A stretch of DNA of 64,000 bases, taken from Bufo bufo. Its lineage: Eukaryota > Chordata > Amphibia > Anura > Bufonidae. A program made the translations under genes and the position numbers. The notes beneath the pieces were generated by a model. It searched no databases. It was not told the DNA's origin and saw only the letters and a list, made by a program, of their open reading frames with translations. The stretch spans positions 744,621,146 through 744,685,145 of the forward strand of contig NC_053389.1 in NCBI RefSeq assembly GCF_905171765.1, read 5' to 3'. This document shows, piece after piece, positions 10,446 through 18,753 of the stretch (position 1 is its first letter; every line of letters begins with the position of its first letter).

Positions 10446-10926
10446 GTGCGTTCCAGCGTGGAGCGCACGGGCTTCCGGGTCCCCTCCTCCTCCGCTCGTC
10501 TCCCTGTGTTTCCTGGCGGCATGGCGTCAGGAAGCGCACCCGGCAGCCGGCCGGCTCATCATGCCGGGGAAAGGGGGGGGGGTTTCCCTGGTCTGGCCGG
10601 CTCACCTCGTTCCCGGCACGGCGCATGAAGGCGTGCGTTCCAGGGTGGAACGCACGCACTTCCTGGTTCCGGTCCCCGCCCGCTCCACTAGCTTTCCGGC
10701 GGCTGCAGGGACGAATCGGCGCTAGCCGACATCTACCCCATCATCGGGGGGGGGGGTTTGTGTTCCTGGGCGAGGCTGCACCTCGGGTCCGGCATTGAAG
10801 CCGGTGCACATAGGCGTGCGTTCCAGGCTGGAACGCACTCCTCTTCCGGCGCTTCCAGTGACGTCACCCGCCCCCTGCCCAGTCTCCCTGGCTGCAATGT
10901 CAGCTTGCGTTCCACGCTGGGCGCGG
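10446..10926. repeat. Four spaced hairpins in the retrotransposon leader
   Basis: Quasi-palindromes of the form GTGCGTTCCA-GGG-TGGAACGCAC occur at 10446-10469, 10631-10656, 10813-10839 and 10901-10926. The second and third are essentially perfect, while the first and last have drifted. The surrounding sequence is GC-rich with runs of G. Overlapping open frames here are not preserved in a coding manner. Confidence 0.7.
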
Positions 10927-11024
10927 GCTCACGGGCAGCCAGCCGAGACGGGGAGGGGGGAAAAGAAAAGAGGAAGAAGTATAAATAAATAAATGATTGA
11001 TAAATAAATGAAATAAGTAAATTA

Positions 11025-11275
11025 ATATAAAGTGTGTGCAGTAAACCCGCCACATAGTCTGTGTCAAAAAAAAAAAAAAAAGGGAATGAAAATAAAGTAC
11101 GTTTTGCAAAACCCGCCATATAGTCCGCATAGACATGAACGAAAAAAAAAAATAAAAAAATAAATAAAAATAAGAAATTAAAAAAATGAATATATATATA
11201 TATATATAGAAGTATTTACAGCACAAACCCGCCATATAGTCGGTATCGTCAAACCCGCAAAAAAAATAATAAAAA

Positions 11276-11314
<39 letters not shown>

Positions 11315-11375
11315 TATTTACGGCACAAACCCGCCATATAGTCGGTATCGACAAAACCCGCTAAAAAAAAAAAAA
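11025..11375 (+). repeat. Tandem repeat of ~60-115 bp with A-rich spacers
   Basis: Four copies of AAACCCGCCATATAGTCGGT-type sequence near 11045, 11109, 11226 and 11327, separated by poly(A) or (TA)n stretches (for example 11281-11312). Spacing varies because the simple repeats expand. Part of the leader of the DIRS-order element, or a satellite inserted into it. Confidence 0.75.
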
Positions 11376-12039
11376 AAAAAAAAAAGAATTCCCCTGTTTA
11401 GACAAGGATAGGTGTCCCACGTAGGACCGATCTGGCTCCACCCCACCTCGGGCACCTGGTTACAGCCAGGGTGTCTGGTCTTCCTGGTTCGCCCAGGCCA
11501 CCGGGTTTGGTCATGTTGCCAAGTCTTTGTCGGGTGTCCGGTCACGGTTGGCGGCGCCTCCTCCTTCCCTGGTACGCTCGGGGCTCGGTTCACTCCTGGT
11601 ACGCCCAGGTCTTCATGTTTTTTTTTTTTTTTCTTGTCTATCACACGGGTTCACGCACCTGTCCTTCGGCTTTCAAGTCTTCCAAAGGGGCCGTCCTCGG
11701 CTTCTCCCCGGGTCATTCTTGCTTTCTGTAACTCCTAGGTTCATGGCTTACCACTGCCCTTCGCGGGCCGCTGCTACGCGCAGCCTCTATTTCATGGCTA
11801 CGCACCTTCTCTCCTGTCAAACCACCTGGTACACTTAGGCGGCTCTCTTTTCGGTCAGGTGTTTGATCCGATGCGCTCGGATGGTCACTTGGCCTTAGGG
11901 TGAGCCCCAGCCTGGCCAGTTCGCCTGGTTCCGCAGGTTGGTGGGCACCCGTGTCCTCTGCACTTTCAAATGTTTTTCGCTTGTTGCTTTATTTACAGAA
12001 GTTTGTTCCCAGTTCTCCGTTCCTTTCGGTCCTGTTCAG

Positions 12040-12258
12040 GTAAGTTCGCACTGGCACCACCTCGGTCCCAGTCAAGTCGTAACCACGCGTTAATTGTCTT
12101 CGTCTGTTCGGTTAGGCCAGGTTCGACTGAGCCGTCTCGTAAATTCCGTAACCGGTACGTGTCTCTCTGTCGTGCACCAATCCAAATTCCAGTACGTCGT
12201 CACCCTCTCTTTTTTTTTCTTTTTCCTTTATTTTGTTATGCCTTGTATTTTTGTTTAG
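12040..12258 (+). promoter_or_regulatory. Candidate 5'-UTR intron of the DIRS-order element
   Basis: The donor CAG|GTAAGT is at 12037-12045. A polypyrimidine tract (CTCTCTTTTTTTTTCTTTTT) at about 12204-12223 precedes an acceptor TTTAG at 12254-12258. The gag ATG follows 10 nt after the acceptor, at 12269. The predicted intron is 219 nt. This is inferred from consensus only; there is no transcript evidence in the window. Confidence 0.4.
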
Positions 12259-12268
12259 CTGCTCTGCC

Positions 12269-13405
12269 ATGTCTCGAGCCTCGGACATGGAGGATGGCCT
12301 TTCCATCTCCGGCTCGATCATGTCAAGCCAAGTGGGTCCCTCATCCCTTCGGAGCTGGACCATCCCAAAACTGTTGGCCGAGTTGAACCGAAGAGGCATC
12401 CCACATCCGGCCACCGCAAGAAAGGCAGAGCTGTACAAACTGCTCATGACCAGCCCCAGCACCGCGGCAGTGCAGCCAGAGGCATCGGCCATCCATTTGT
12501 CCCTGGTGCAGCTACAGGCGACCCTGAATTCCCTGGTGGACTCGGTGGCGGATGTTCGGGCAAGGGTTTCGGAGCTCGAATCCCGGCCACCCGTTGTACC
12601 CCCGGCTCCCGTTCCGCTGATGACTCCCTCTACATCAGGCTGGCTGGCTACAGGTACGCCAAGACCCATCCCACATGTGTCCCCCTCTCACTTCATTCCT
12701 GATAACCTTAAGAGAGACATCCTGGCAGGGAAAGATATCAATCTGGCATCAATCCTCATTGCCACTCAAGATGTTCCCGAGAACCGGGTCATCAACTGTG
12801 GCGATGTGTCGGTGGTCCTTCGGGCCAAGGATTCGCGGCTCAACCGCAAGTTGGCCATCCCGGAATTTGTCCTGGCCTTCAGCCTCTTCAGGGACATCGT
12901 CTGCACCGCACAGCCAGAGAGAAGAGAGGAGCTGGACAGCTATTTGTACCTGGTCACTGACCTAGGGCACAAGTATGGTGGGTCGGCCTTCTATGACTAC
13001 CACCGTTTTTTTGCAGCTAAGGCGGCGGCAGCTCTGGCCCAGTTCCAGTATGTCACCAGCTGGTCCTTGATTGACACCGAGCTCTTCTGCCGTCACTTCA
13101 CTGGCCTCAGGGCTCCCAACTGTGCGACGTGTCAGTCGATTTTCCACTCCTCGGAATGGTGCCCCAATACCGCGCACCCGCCTCAGGACAGGGCCATCCC
13201 GGGGACCTCCGGGTCATTTCCATCCAACCCCTCCACAGACAAGCTCGGCAGACCTATTGTCTACCTGGGGAAGAGCCAGGTCTGCAATAACTTTAATTCA
13301 GGGGGGTGCTCATATGCCAGCTGCAGGTCACTCCACGTCTGCTCCCTGTGCTTCAGGGCCCACCCACGGTCCGCCTGCCCAAAGAAATCTTCCAAAGGTT
13401 CCTGA
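12269..13405 (+). CDS. Gag-like protein of the DIRS-order element (378 aa)
   Basis: Starts at the first ATG of the frame (MSRASDMEDG); an upstream TTG-initiated extension is ignored. Residues ~28-60 (LRSWTIPKLLAELNRRGIPH...KAELYKLL) resemble a SAP DNA-binding motif. Residues ~78-110 are heptad-like and could form a coiled coil. The C-terminus carries a Cys/His cluster, VCNNFNSGGC-x4-C-x4-HVCSLC-x4-H-x4-C, which could bind nucleic acid as a CCCH-type knuckle. The frame ends KKSSKGS-UGA. The same frame continues into the reverse transcriptase, and the stop context is UGA-CUAG, so translation may read through to make Gag-Pol. Intact over its length. The gag role is inferred from position. Confidence 0.8.
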   Translation: MSRASDMEDGLSISGSIMSSQVGPSSLRSWTIPKLLAELNRRGIPHPATARKAELYKLLMTSPSTAAVQPEASAIHLSLVQLQATLNSLVDSVADVRARVSELESRPPVVPPAPVPLMTPSTSGWLATGTPRPIPHVSPSHFIPDNLKRDILAGKDINLASILIATQDVPENRVINCGDVSVVLRAKDSRLNRKLAIPEFVLAFSLFRDIVCTAQPERREELDSYLYLVTDLGHKYGGSAFYDYHRFFAAKAAAALAQFQYVTSWSLIDTELFCRHFTGLRAPNCATCQSIFHSSEWCPNTAHPPQDRAIPGTSGSFPSNPSTDKLGRPIVYLGKSQVCNNFNSGGCSYASCRSLHVCSLCFRAHPRSACPKKSSKGS

Positions 13406-14995
13406 CTAGCGGACATCAACGTGGACCTCTTGGCGGCACTCCTTCACGATCACCACGATCAGGACTTCGTGGCGTTCCTGTTGGCAGGCTTCCGCCAGGG
13501 GTTCCACACGGGGCTCATCACTCTGCCGCAGGTGTCCTGGGAGGGCAGGAATCTGCTGTCCGCCACCCTGGACCCTCCAGCAACTAGCGAGTTGCTCCAG
13601 TCGGAAGTATCCAAGGGGTTCCTCATAGGCCCGTTCCCACGCATCCCGTTTTCCTCATGGCGCATTAACCCCATCGGCTTAGTGGCAAAAAAGAACATTA
13701 ATAAAAAAAGATTAATTTATGATCTGTCCGCCCCTCATGTGTCCGGTATTCCGAGCCTTAATTCTCTGATTCCCTCGGAGGAATTTTCCATGCGTTATTC
13801 CTCAGTGGACGACGCCATCCATTCCATCCTGTCACATGGTAGGGGCGCTTGGCTGGCAAAGGTTGACATTGCGGATGCATTTAAACTCCTTCCCATCCTG
13901 CCGCAGTTATGGCAATTCTACGGCATTGAGTGGGCCGGCCAGTATTTTTTCGCCAACAGGCTCACGTTTGGATCCAAGAGTAGCCCATGGTTATTCGACC
14001 AGCTGGCCAAGGCGCTGCATTGGATCCTGATCCATCACGGGGGCCTCCGGTCGGTCATCCACTACCTCGACGATTTTCTTGTTGTCGAGGATCCGCAGGG
14101 CGGGTCCGGCATACTCACTGTCCTCCTCGGATTAATCGCCAGTCTGGCTGTTCCGATCGCGGAGTCAAAGACTGAGGGTCCTGCCACGAGGGTCTCATTC
14201 TTGGGCATCGTCCTGGATTCGGTTCTGTTGCAAGCCAGCCTACCGGAGGAGAAACTCACTCAGTGTCGGGAGGTCATTTCCCATGCGGCAGCCACGGGAT
14301 GCCTCACTAGAGTCGAGTTGCAGTCTCTTCTGGGGCGGCTCAACTTTGCCTCCAGGATTATGCCCCAGGGAAGAACCTTTGTGTCAAGGCTGCTCCAGCT
14401 TCTTCCCTCAGCACCTGAACAGGACAGCATCATCCGATTGGACGGCCAGGCCATGGCAGACCTGGCCATGTGGGAGTTGTTCCTGTCCTGATGGAACGGC
14501 GTCTCCTTTTTCGTATCACCTTGGTCTTCCTCCTGCCCGACCATTTTTTCAGACGCAGCTGCATCTTGCGGCTACGCTGCCATTTTGGGTTCCCAGTGGC
14601 TAGCGGATCGTTGGCCCAGTACCATCTTAGAGGAGGCTGAATCCATCCGCACATCCTCTCTGTTGGAATTGTACCCCATCGTGGCAGCTGCTCAGGCATG
14701 GGGCCACCTCTGGGCTAACTTGCCGGTAATGTTTGTGACAGATAACCAGGCCTTGGTCGACATCTTGGCCAAGGGCAGGGCCAAGTCCCCCAAGATCATG
14801 GCGCTGTTGCGCCAGCTGGTTTGGCTGGCCCTGTCACATAACTTCCATGTGCATTGTAGCCACATCCCGGGGGAGAGGAATGTAGCAGCCGACGCGCTGT
14901 CTAGGTTTAATTTTGAACTCTTCTTCCAGGTCATGCCGGAGGCCGAGCCACGCAGATATCCCACCCCGCCTTTCAGTTCCCTGACAATGGACTAG
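13406..14995 (+). pseudogene. RT-RNase H of the DIRS-order element (one in-frame stop)
   Basis: Directly follows the gag UGA in the same frame and has no ATG of its own near the start. RT motifs: WRINPIGLVAKKN, KRLIYDLSAPH, WLAKVDIADAFKLLPI (first catalytic Asp), FGSKSSPWLFD and the YLDDFL box with the catalytic pair at 14069-14074. RNase H follows with FSDAAA, LLELYPIVAAAQAW, VFVTDNQA-like and NVAADALSRF, giving the D-E-D-D set. The frame is interrupted once, by TGA at 14489-14491 (LFLS-stop-WNGVSFF). A CGA-to-TGA change at a CpG would explain it. It ends TAG at 14993-14995, 2 nt before the recombinase ATG. It makes cDNA from element RNA in the family's replication cycle. Confidence 0.85.
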
Positions 14996-14997
14996 GC

Positions 14998-15933
14998 ATG
15001 CTCGTCTCTTCAGCAAGGGACCTGGCGCAGCAGTCCCTTGCCTCAAACACGGACAGGAACTACCTTTCAGGCCTAAAAACCTTCCAGGAGTTTTCATGTC
15101 TGCACCCGCAGGCTGGCCTGGCGGACATTCCTTACATCATGGCCTTCATCGCCCATTGCCACCACCAGTTACACCTCTCCTACAACACCTTTAAGTTGTA
15201 CCTAGCGGGCGTCCAACACCACACCATGCTCCGCAACCCAGGGGGCGGGTCCATTTTTTCTGCGCACGCGGTCAAGGCCACCTTACGAGGGGTCCAGAAG
15301 GGTGGGTCCAATCCCTCGTCCCGCAGGCAGGGCGTCACGGGGGAGATGTTCCGGAAATTATCTTCAGCCCTGGATGGTGCTCCTTTTGGGCCCTTTTCCA
15401 GCTTAATCATCAAAGCTGCCATGTACTTAGCTTTTTACGGCTTCCTTAGGCCAGGCAAGTTCACGTGCAGTACGGCGGGACGGTGCAGCCTGCACAGAGA
15501 GCAGCTGGTGAGGGTGGTTGACCATTACGCGCTGAAGATAATTATCACCAAAACCAGTCAAACTGGCCCCCCGGTGGAGGTCCAGTTTTTTCCCACTAGT
15601 AATGAATGGTGCCTGTTACAGGTATTTGACCAGCTCATCCTCGCCCTCCGGGATGCGCCACCTCACAGCCCTCTGCTACCCCATCTGAAGGGAGCTCTCA
15701 CCACGGCGCAATTCATCAGCCACATCCGCACGGTGGCTGCTGGCTTAGGATTGGACTCAGGAGCAATATCCGGTCATTCCTTCCGCACTGGTGCACCCTC
15801 CGCGGCTTCCCGGCAGGGGGTCCCCGCCCACGTCATCCGAAAGATGGGGAGATGGCGTTCGTCTTGCTTCACCAGATACATACCTAACCCGCAGGTGGAG
15901 ATTTCGCAGGCATTTCGGTCTTTGGTGTTATAA
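14998..15933 (+). CDS. Tyrosine recombinase of the DIRS-order element (311 aa)
   Basis: An intact frame from ATG 14998. The N-terminal ~110 residues are a SAM-like core-binding region (YLSGLKTFQEF, YNTFKLYLAGVQ). The catalytic domain has Arg151 (FYGFLRPGKF), His260-x2-Arg263 (GHSFRTGAPSAAS), a GRW box and nucleophile Tyr294 (CFTRYI). Lys near residue 183 (ITKTSQ) fits the beta-hairpin lysine. This enzyme replaces the integrase in DIRS-order elements, inserting circular DNA by site-specific recombination. The start lies 2 nt after the RT-RNase H stop, which suggests coupled re-initiation. No disabling change is visible, so the protein could still be active. Confidence 0.9.
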   Translation: MLVSSARDLAQQSLASNTDRNYLSGLKTFQEFSCLHPQAGLADIPYIMAFIAHCHHQLHLSYNTFKLYLAGVQHHTMLRNPGGGSIFSAHAVKATLRGVQKGGSNPSSRRQGVTGEMFRKLSSALDGAPFGPFSSLIIKAAMYLAFYGFLRPGKFTCSTAGRCSLHREQLVRVVDHYALKIIITKTSQTGPPVEVQFFPTSNEWCLLQVFDQLILALRDAPPHSPLLPHLKGALTTAQFISHIRTVAAGLGLDSGAISGHSFRTGAPSAASRQGVPAHVIRKMGRWRSSCFTRYIPNPQVEISQAFRSLVL

Positions 15934-15935
15934 GG

Positions 15936-15941
15936 TAATAA
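15936..15941 (+). terminator. Polyadenylation signal of the DIRS-order element
   Basis: AATAAA 2-3 nt after the recombinase stop codon, followed within ~30 nt by a T-rich stretch (ATTGTTGTCATTTTG). Typical of a compact transposon 3' end. Confidence 0.5.
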
Positions 15942-16074
15942 AGTCTTGCACCTTAACTATATTGTTGTCATTTTGCCCCCTTTTAGGCTACTCTCATACC
16001 CGGCTCCAGGCACACCCCAGCCGGTTAGGTTCCAGGCAGGCACGCTGCCCAAGTTTCGTATTTAGCCTTGACCA

Positions 16075-16290
16075 CAAATATATATATATATATATATATG
16101 TGATATTCAGTTTCTGTTAACTAGCATAGCACATGTCTAACTTTGTCCTCCATTACATAGCACATGTTAAACAAAAACATTGTTTGACATGTGCTATGCT
16201 ACTGACAACATTATTTGACATGTGCTATGCTACTGATGACATTGTTTGACATGTGCTATGCTACTGATGACACACCTAGGTTAGCACATG
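16075..16290 (+). repeat. (TA)n and a 31-bp minisatellite
   Basis: A (TA)n run at about 16078-16100 is followed by three to four units of CATTGTTTGACATGTGCTAT/GCTACTGATGA between about 16135 and 16275. It separates the retrotransposon from the Harbinger remnant. Confidence 0.8.
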
Positions 16291-16299
16291 GTAGTGATA

Positions 16300-16700
16300 C
16301 CATATTTCATGTTGAAAAAAATATGTTTTTTAAATTGTTTGTAGTTGAAAAAGTAAAGAATCGATGGAGAAGCTTCCGGGACCAGTTCCAGAAAGAAATG
16401 ATCCATCAAGGCCACAGTGGGTCGGGCCCACTTAAGAAAATGCCCTATATGTCTTAAGAACAACTAATGTTCCTTTGTGACATAATGGACCTGCTCCCGT
16501 AAGTATATATATAATCATATATGCTTGGAAATGTATAGGAAATTCTCGGATTGACCAAAATCAAATTTGTAATTTATTATCCATTTTTTTAACGCAGTTA
16601 GGCAATTGTGCCCTCTCCAGGAAGCCCTGGGCAATCTGAAGGCACTGCTGCCTTGTTGGTTGTGGCAGCACAGCAGCTTGCTCTCACTATCCCAGCAATT
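16300..16700 (+). pseudogene. Harbinger accessory protein, MADF-like exon remnant
   Basis: The frame VEKVKNRWRSFRDQFQKEM, then HQGHSGSGPLKKMPYM, matches the MADF/Myb-like DNA-binding protein encoded beside PIF/Harbinger transposases (VxxRWRxxRDxFxRE...SGSG...KKKPY). A TAA at 16455-16457 interrupts the frame just before EQLMFLCDIMDLLP. That segment ends at a consensus donor (CCCGTAAGTA, 16499), and an acceptor AACGCAG lies near 16592. So one exon and part of a second can be seen, with a nonsense change. Confidence 0.7.
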
Positions 16701-16864
16701 GTGGAGGTCCCCATTCGAAATTCAAAATGTAACAAGAAAGAATTTCCTGTGGCCAAAAATCTGTGAACAAAAAATAAAAACGATCAGGGAGGATTCAAAA
16801 AACACTATCACTATCGGAAATAAATTACATTTCTGAGGTCATAAATGCACAAATATTTACATAC

Positions 16865-17199
16865 CTCAGAGTTATAATTAGCCGTTCCTCAGCTGAAATA
16901 CTACACCACATGTTGGTGTCCATGAAGGTCAAGCCAGGACTCAACTCCGCCAAAAGCCGAACAAAAGTAGTGATCGACATGCGACAAAAATTATAAAAAT
17001 TTTCAGGGTGCTCACGTAGGTCTGCATACAGACTCACAAACTGACCTTTGCAAGCCCTCTGCAAAATAATAGGATGAACCCACATTCTCTTCCTCCGTGG
17101 TTCCTCCTCAAGCATTTGTCTCCGCTCTCCAAGGCATTGGTACACCAGCCAGTGCAAAAGCACATGGTCAGGATTTGATAACGGGAAAGCGGACATCCT
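16865..17199 (-). pseudogene. PIF/Harbinger transposase, N-terminal exon remnant
   Basis: On the minus strand an acceptor TTCCTTTGCAG precedes ATG at 17196 (MSAFPLSNPDHVLLH). The frame continues with PRRKRMWVHPIILQR, FVSLYADLREHPENFYNFCR, MSITTFVRLLAELSP and ISAEERLIITLR, then a donor GAG|GTATGT at 16865. This is the N-terminal part of a Harbinger nuclease (RRRxWVHPI..., FFxYFRMSxxTFxxLL..., SxEERLAITLR). The catalytic DDE exons are absent. It is convergent with the MADF-like exon, as in many Harbingers. No frameshift within the exon; the element is dead for want of the catalytic part. Confidence 0.8.
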
Positions 17200-17336
17200 G
17201 CAAAGGAACAAATGCAAACACTCCACACACTAGATTATATCCACACAAAATGGAGCTTTCCCAAACAGATGAGCATGCTGGGGATTTTTACTGTATATGT
17301 GTTTCAAATGAACATGTGACTATAGAGGATGGTTGC
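17200..17336. other. Unassigned DNA between Harbinger exon and MITE half
   Basis: Short A/T-rich sequence with no recognisable terminal repeat. It may be the Harbinger intron and 5' end. Confidence 0.3.
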
Positions 17337-17953
17337 GTTTTTTTTCACGTGCATTAAAAACGCATGCCATCACCATGTCATCTGCGCAGAAAAGACGCAA
17401 ACACTGAACGTGATCGCAGACAAAACGGACTTAATTTGCTAGCAAAATTGCACATTTTTAACTGAACGCATCGGGATTGCATTCTTAGCCAATCCGTCAC
17501 GCTCGTTTGATAGGGACCTAAACCTATTTAGCCGTTAGGCATCTACAAACAGGAGTGTGTAGTATATATTTGAAAGAGTGGCACCTTCAAGTCTGAATAC
17601 ACTTCTATTTCACCTTGAAAGTAGCATTTTTTTTGGTGCACTTTTTCCCCGCCTATTCCACAGGTGACTTTGATTAGGTGGTACATATAGCTGTGCATGC
17701 TCTTCCTCTTATTGGATGCTTGATTGCACACAGAGCTAACAATTAGCAGCACATTATATGTGCAGGGTCTCCTGAATGTAGATGCCCAACGGTATAGCTA
17801 AGTTTAGAGTATGTCCTGCCTGACGGAGATCACCTTGTCGCTGGTAGGCGGGCACAGATGTGTTTTGATCACAATATATTGGGTAAGGGTCTCAGATTTT
17901 ATCATATCAGAATGATTGCTTAGTCTATATATAATATTTGCTGTGTTAGTGAA

Positions 17954-18250
17954 TTGTTTTCAGTTATTTTTCTTTTATAAATGTACCAATTTACATCTTC
18001 ATATTTATTTATCACATTGTGCAATTAGTTTTTTTATTGTTTTCAGTGATTTTTGTTTGGGGTGCTGAAATAATGCTCATTGTTCTGTGATAGCAACAGC
18101 TACATTATGTGATTACCTGTTTCCAGACATAGTGTTATGTTGTTAATAAACTACTGCTGAAAAAAAAAAGGCAGGAAGGGGCGGAGACTTGCTGCACATG
18201 TACAGAGAGAGAACTGAGTGAGAAGAAAGCCAGAAGCAGATGTGCTGAAA
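17954..18250 (+). mobile_element. Copia 3' LTR tail
   Basis: After the fold-back arm the sequence resumes with T-rich U3-like DNA. It then has ATAATGCTCATTGTTCTGTG / GCAACAGCTACATTATGTGA at 18072-18113, which matches 4707-4750, and AATAAA at 18145-18150. GGCAGGAAGGGGCGGAG and GAGAGAGAACTGAGTGAGAA follow. This reads as R/U5 of the Copia LTR. The very end is not defined, because a MITE starts at 18262. Confidence 0.6.
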
Positions 18251-18261
18251 TTCTGATCTTA

Positions 18262-18750
18262 GGCTATTTTCACACTAGCGTTCGTGTGATCCGGCAGGCA
18301 GTTCCGTCGTCGGAGCTGCCTGCTGGATCCGCCGATCAGTGTGACAACTCTATTGCAAGAACGGATCTGTATCTCGGCTTGTCATGCAGATGGACGGATC
18401 CGTCTTGCAGTCTCTTTCACAGTGCGCAGACCGGAAGGACGGATCCGTCTTTCAGTTGTTTTGCAATGACGGATCTGGCACTAATGCAAGTCAATGGGAA
18501 TTAATGCCGGATCCGGCATTCCGGCGACTGATCAGGCAATTTGGACGGACATAATACCGCAGCATGCTGCGGTATTATGTCCGGCCAAAACGCCTGACAG
18601 TGACTGAACGAAAGGCATACTGATGCAAACTGAACGGATTTCTATCCATTCAGAATGCATTGGGATATGCCTGATCAGTTCTTTTCCGGCATAGAGCCGT
18701 TTTGACGGAACTCTATGCCGGAAAAGAATAACGCTAGTGTGAAAGTACCC
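18262..18750. mobile_element. 489-bp MITE, TTA target duplication
   Basis: The termini are GGCTATTTTCACACTAGCGT and the complement of GGGTACTTTCACACTAGCGT, with TTA at 18259-18261 and 18751-18753. Long inverted arms contain ATAATACCGCAGCATGCTGC / GGTATTAT and GGAACTCTATGCCGGAAAAG. No coding capacity. Same TTA class as the elements at 4403, 22703 and 59690. Confidence 0.85.
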
Positions 18751-18753
18751 TTA

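Larger units (their letters stand above)
10177..16110 (+). mobile_element. DIRS-order (Ngaro-like) tyrosine-recombinase retrotransposon
   Basis: A nearly complete element: a GC-rich leader with repeats (10260-12260), gag (12269-13405), RT-RNase H (13406-14995), tyrosine recombinase (14998-15933) and AATAAA at 15936-15941. No methyltransferase-like domain follows RNase H, so I favour Ngaro-like over DIRS1-like. Such elements integrate by recombinase rather than DDE integrase and normally leave no target duplication. I could not recognise the split direct repeats expected at the ends, so both outer limits are approximate. It sits inside a MITE. Confidence 0.8.
9963..17518. mobile_element. MITE split by DIRS-order and Harbinger sequence, TAA target duplication
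   Basis: The left part (9963 to about 10176) begins GGCCCCTTTCACACGAGCG. The right part (about 17337-17518) ends as the complement of GGTCCCTATCAAACGAGCG. TAA lies at 9960-9962 and at 17519-17521. The inverted copy of the host sequence at 17810-17830 has a single TAA at this point, proving the boundaries. The right part reads GAACGTGATCGCAGACAAAA through CCAATCCGTCACGCTCG. Between the halves lie the tyrosine-recombinase retrotransposon and the Harbinger remnant. Confidence 0.8.
9817..17953. mobile_element. Long-armed inverted repeat (fold-back) in the Copia 3' LTR
   Basis: The left arm is 9817-9959 continued at 17522-17556; the right arm is 17769-17953 in inverse orientation. Shared words include TCTGATATGATAAAATCTGA, TTTTGATCAAAACACATCT, CGCCTACCAGC and AAGGTGATCTC. 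The left arm is interrupted by a 7.5-kb nested insertion at 9963-17518, while the right arm keeps the uninterrupted sequence CTCTAAAC. It is either a fold-back transposon in the LTR or two LTR starts in opposite orientation; the arms begin close to the LTR start, so I cannot separate these. Confidence 0.7.
4703..18250 (+). mobile_element. Copia-type LTR retrotransposon, heavily interrupted (overall extent)
   Basis: In order on the plus strand: an LTR-like fragment (about 4707-4770), gag (4767-4940), gag-pre-integrase (about 4990-5100), integrase (5780-6450 and 7475-7665), RNase H (9295-9760), a purine-rich tract with LTR start at about 9800-9820, and the LTR tail at about 18060-18250. The LTR fragment at 4707-4770 and the one at 18072-18128 share ACTACATTATGTGATT and flanking words, which ties the two ends together. 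The reverse transcriptase has been lost between 7665 and 9295. Every domain carries frameshifts or stops, so the copy is dead. Most of its present length is later insertions. Confidence 0.8.

Noticed and set aside
10276..10992. Several 60-150-codon frames in GC-rich DNA
   Set aside because: They overlap on both strands in a stop-poor GC-rich leader and cross hairpins and G-runs. Gag starts 1.3 kb later, at 12269.
14489..14491. Second programmed readthrough stop in pol
   Set aside because: The context UGA-UGG lacks the CUA signal, and reversing a CpG transition gives CGA (Arg); treated as a mutation.
16865..17199. Domesticated Harbinger (HARBI1/NAIF1-like) host gene
   Set aside because: The catalytic exons are missing, and the partner MADF-like exon has an in-frame stop, so this is a decayed transposon.
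17769..17953. Second Copia element in inverse orientation
   Set aside because: At first the LTR-like sequence seemed inverted relative to 9.8 kb. Joining 9962 to 17522 shows both are arms of one inverted repeat, so a separate element is not needed (although two opposed LTR starts remain a formal alternative).
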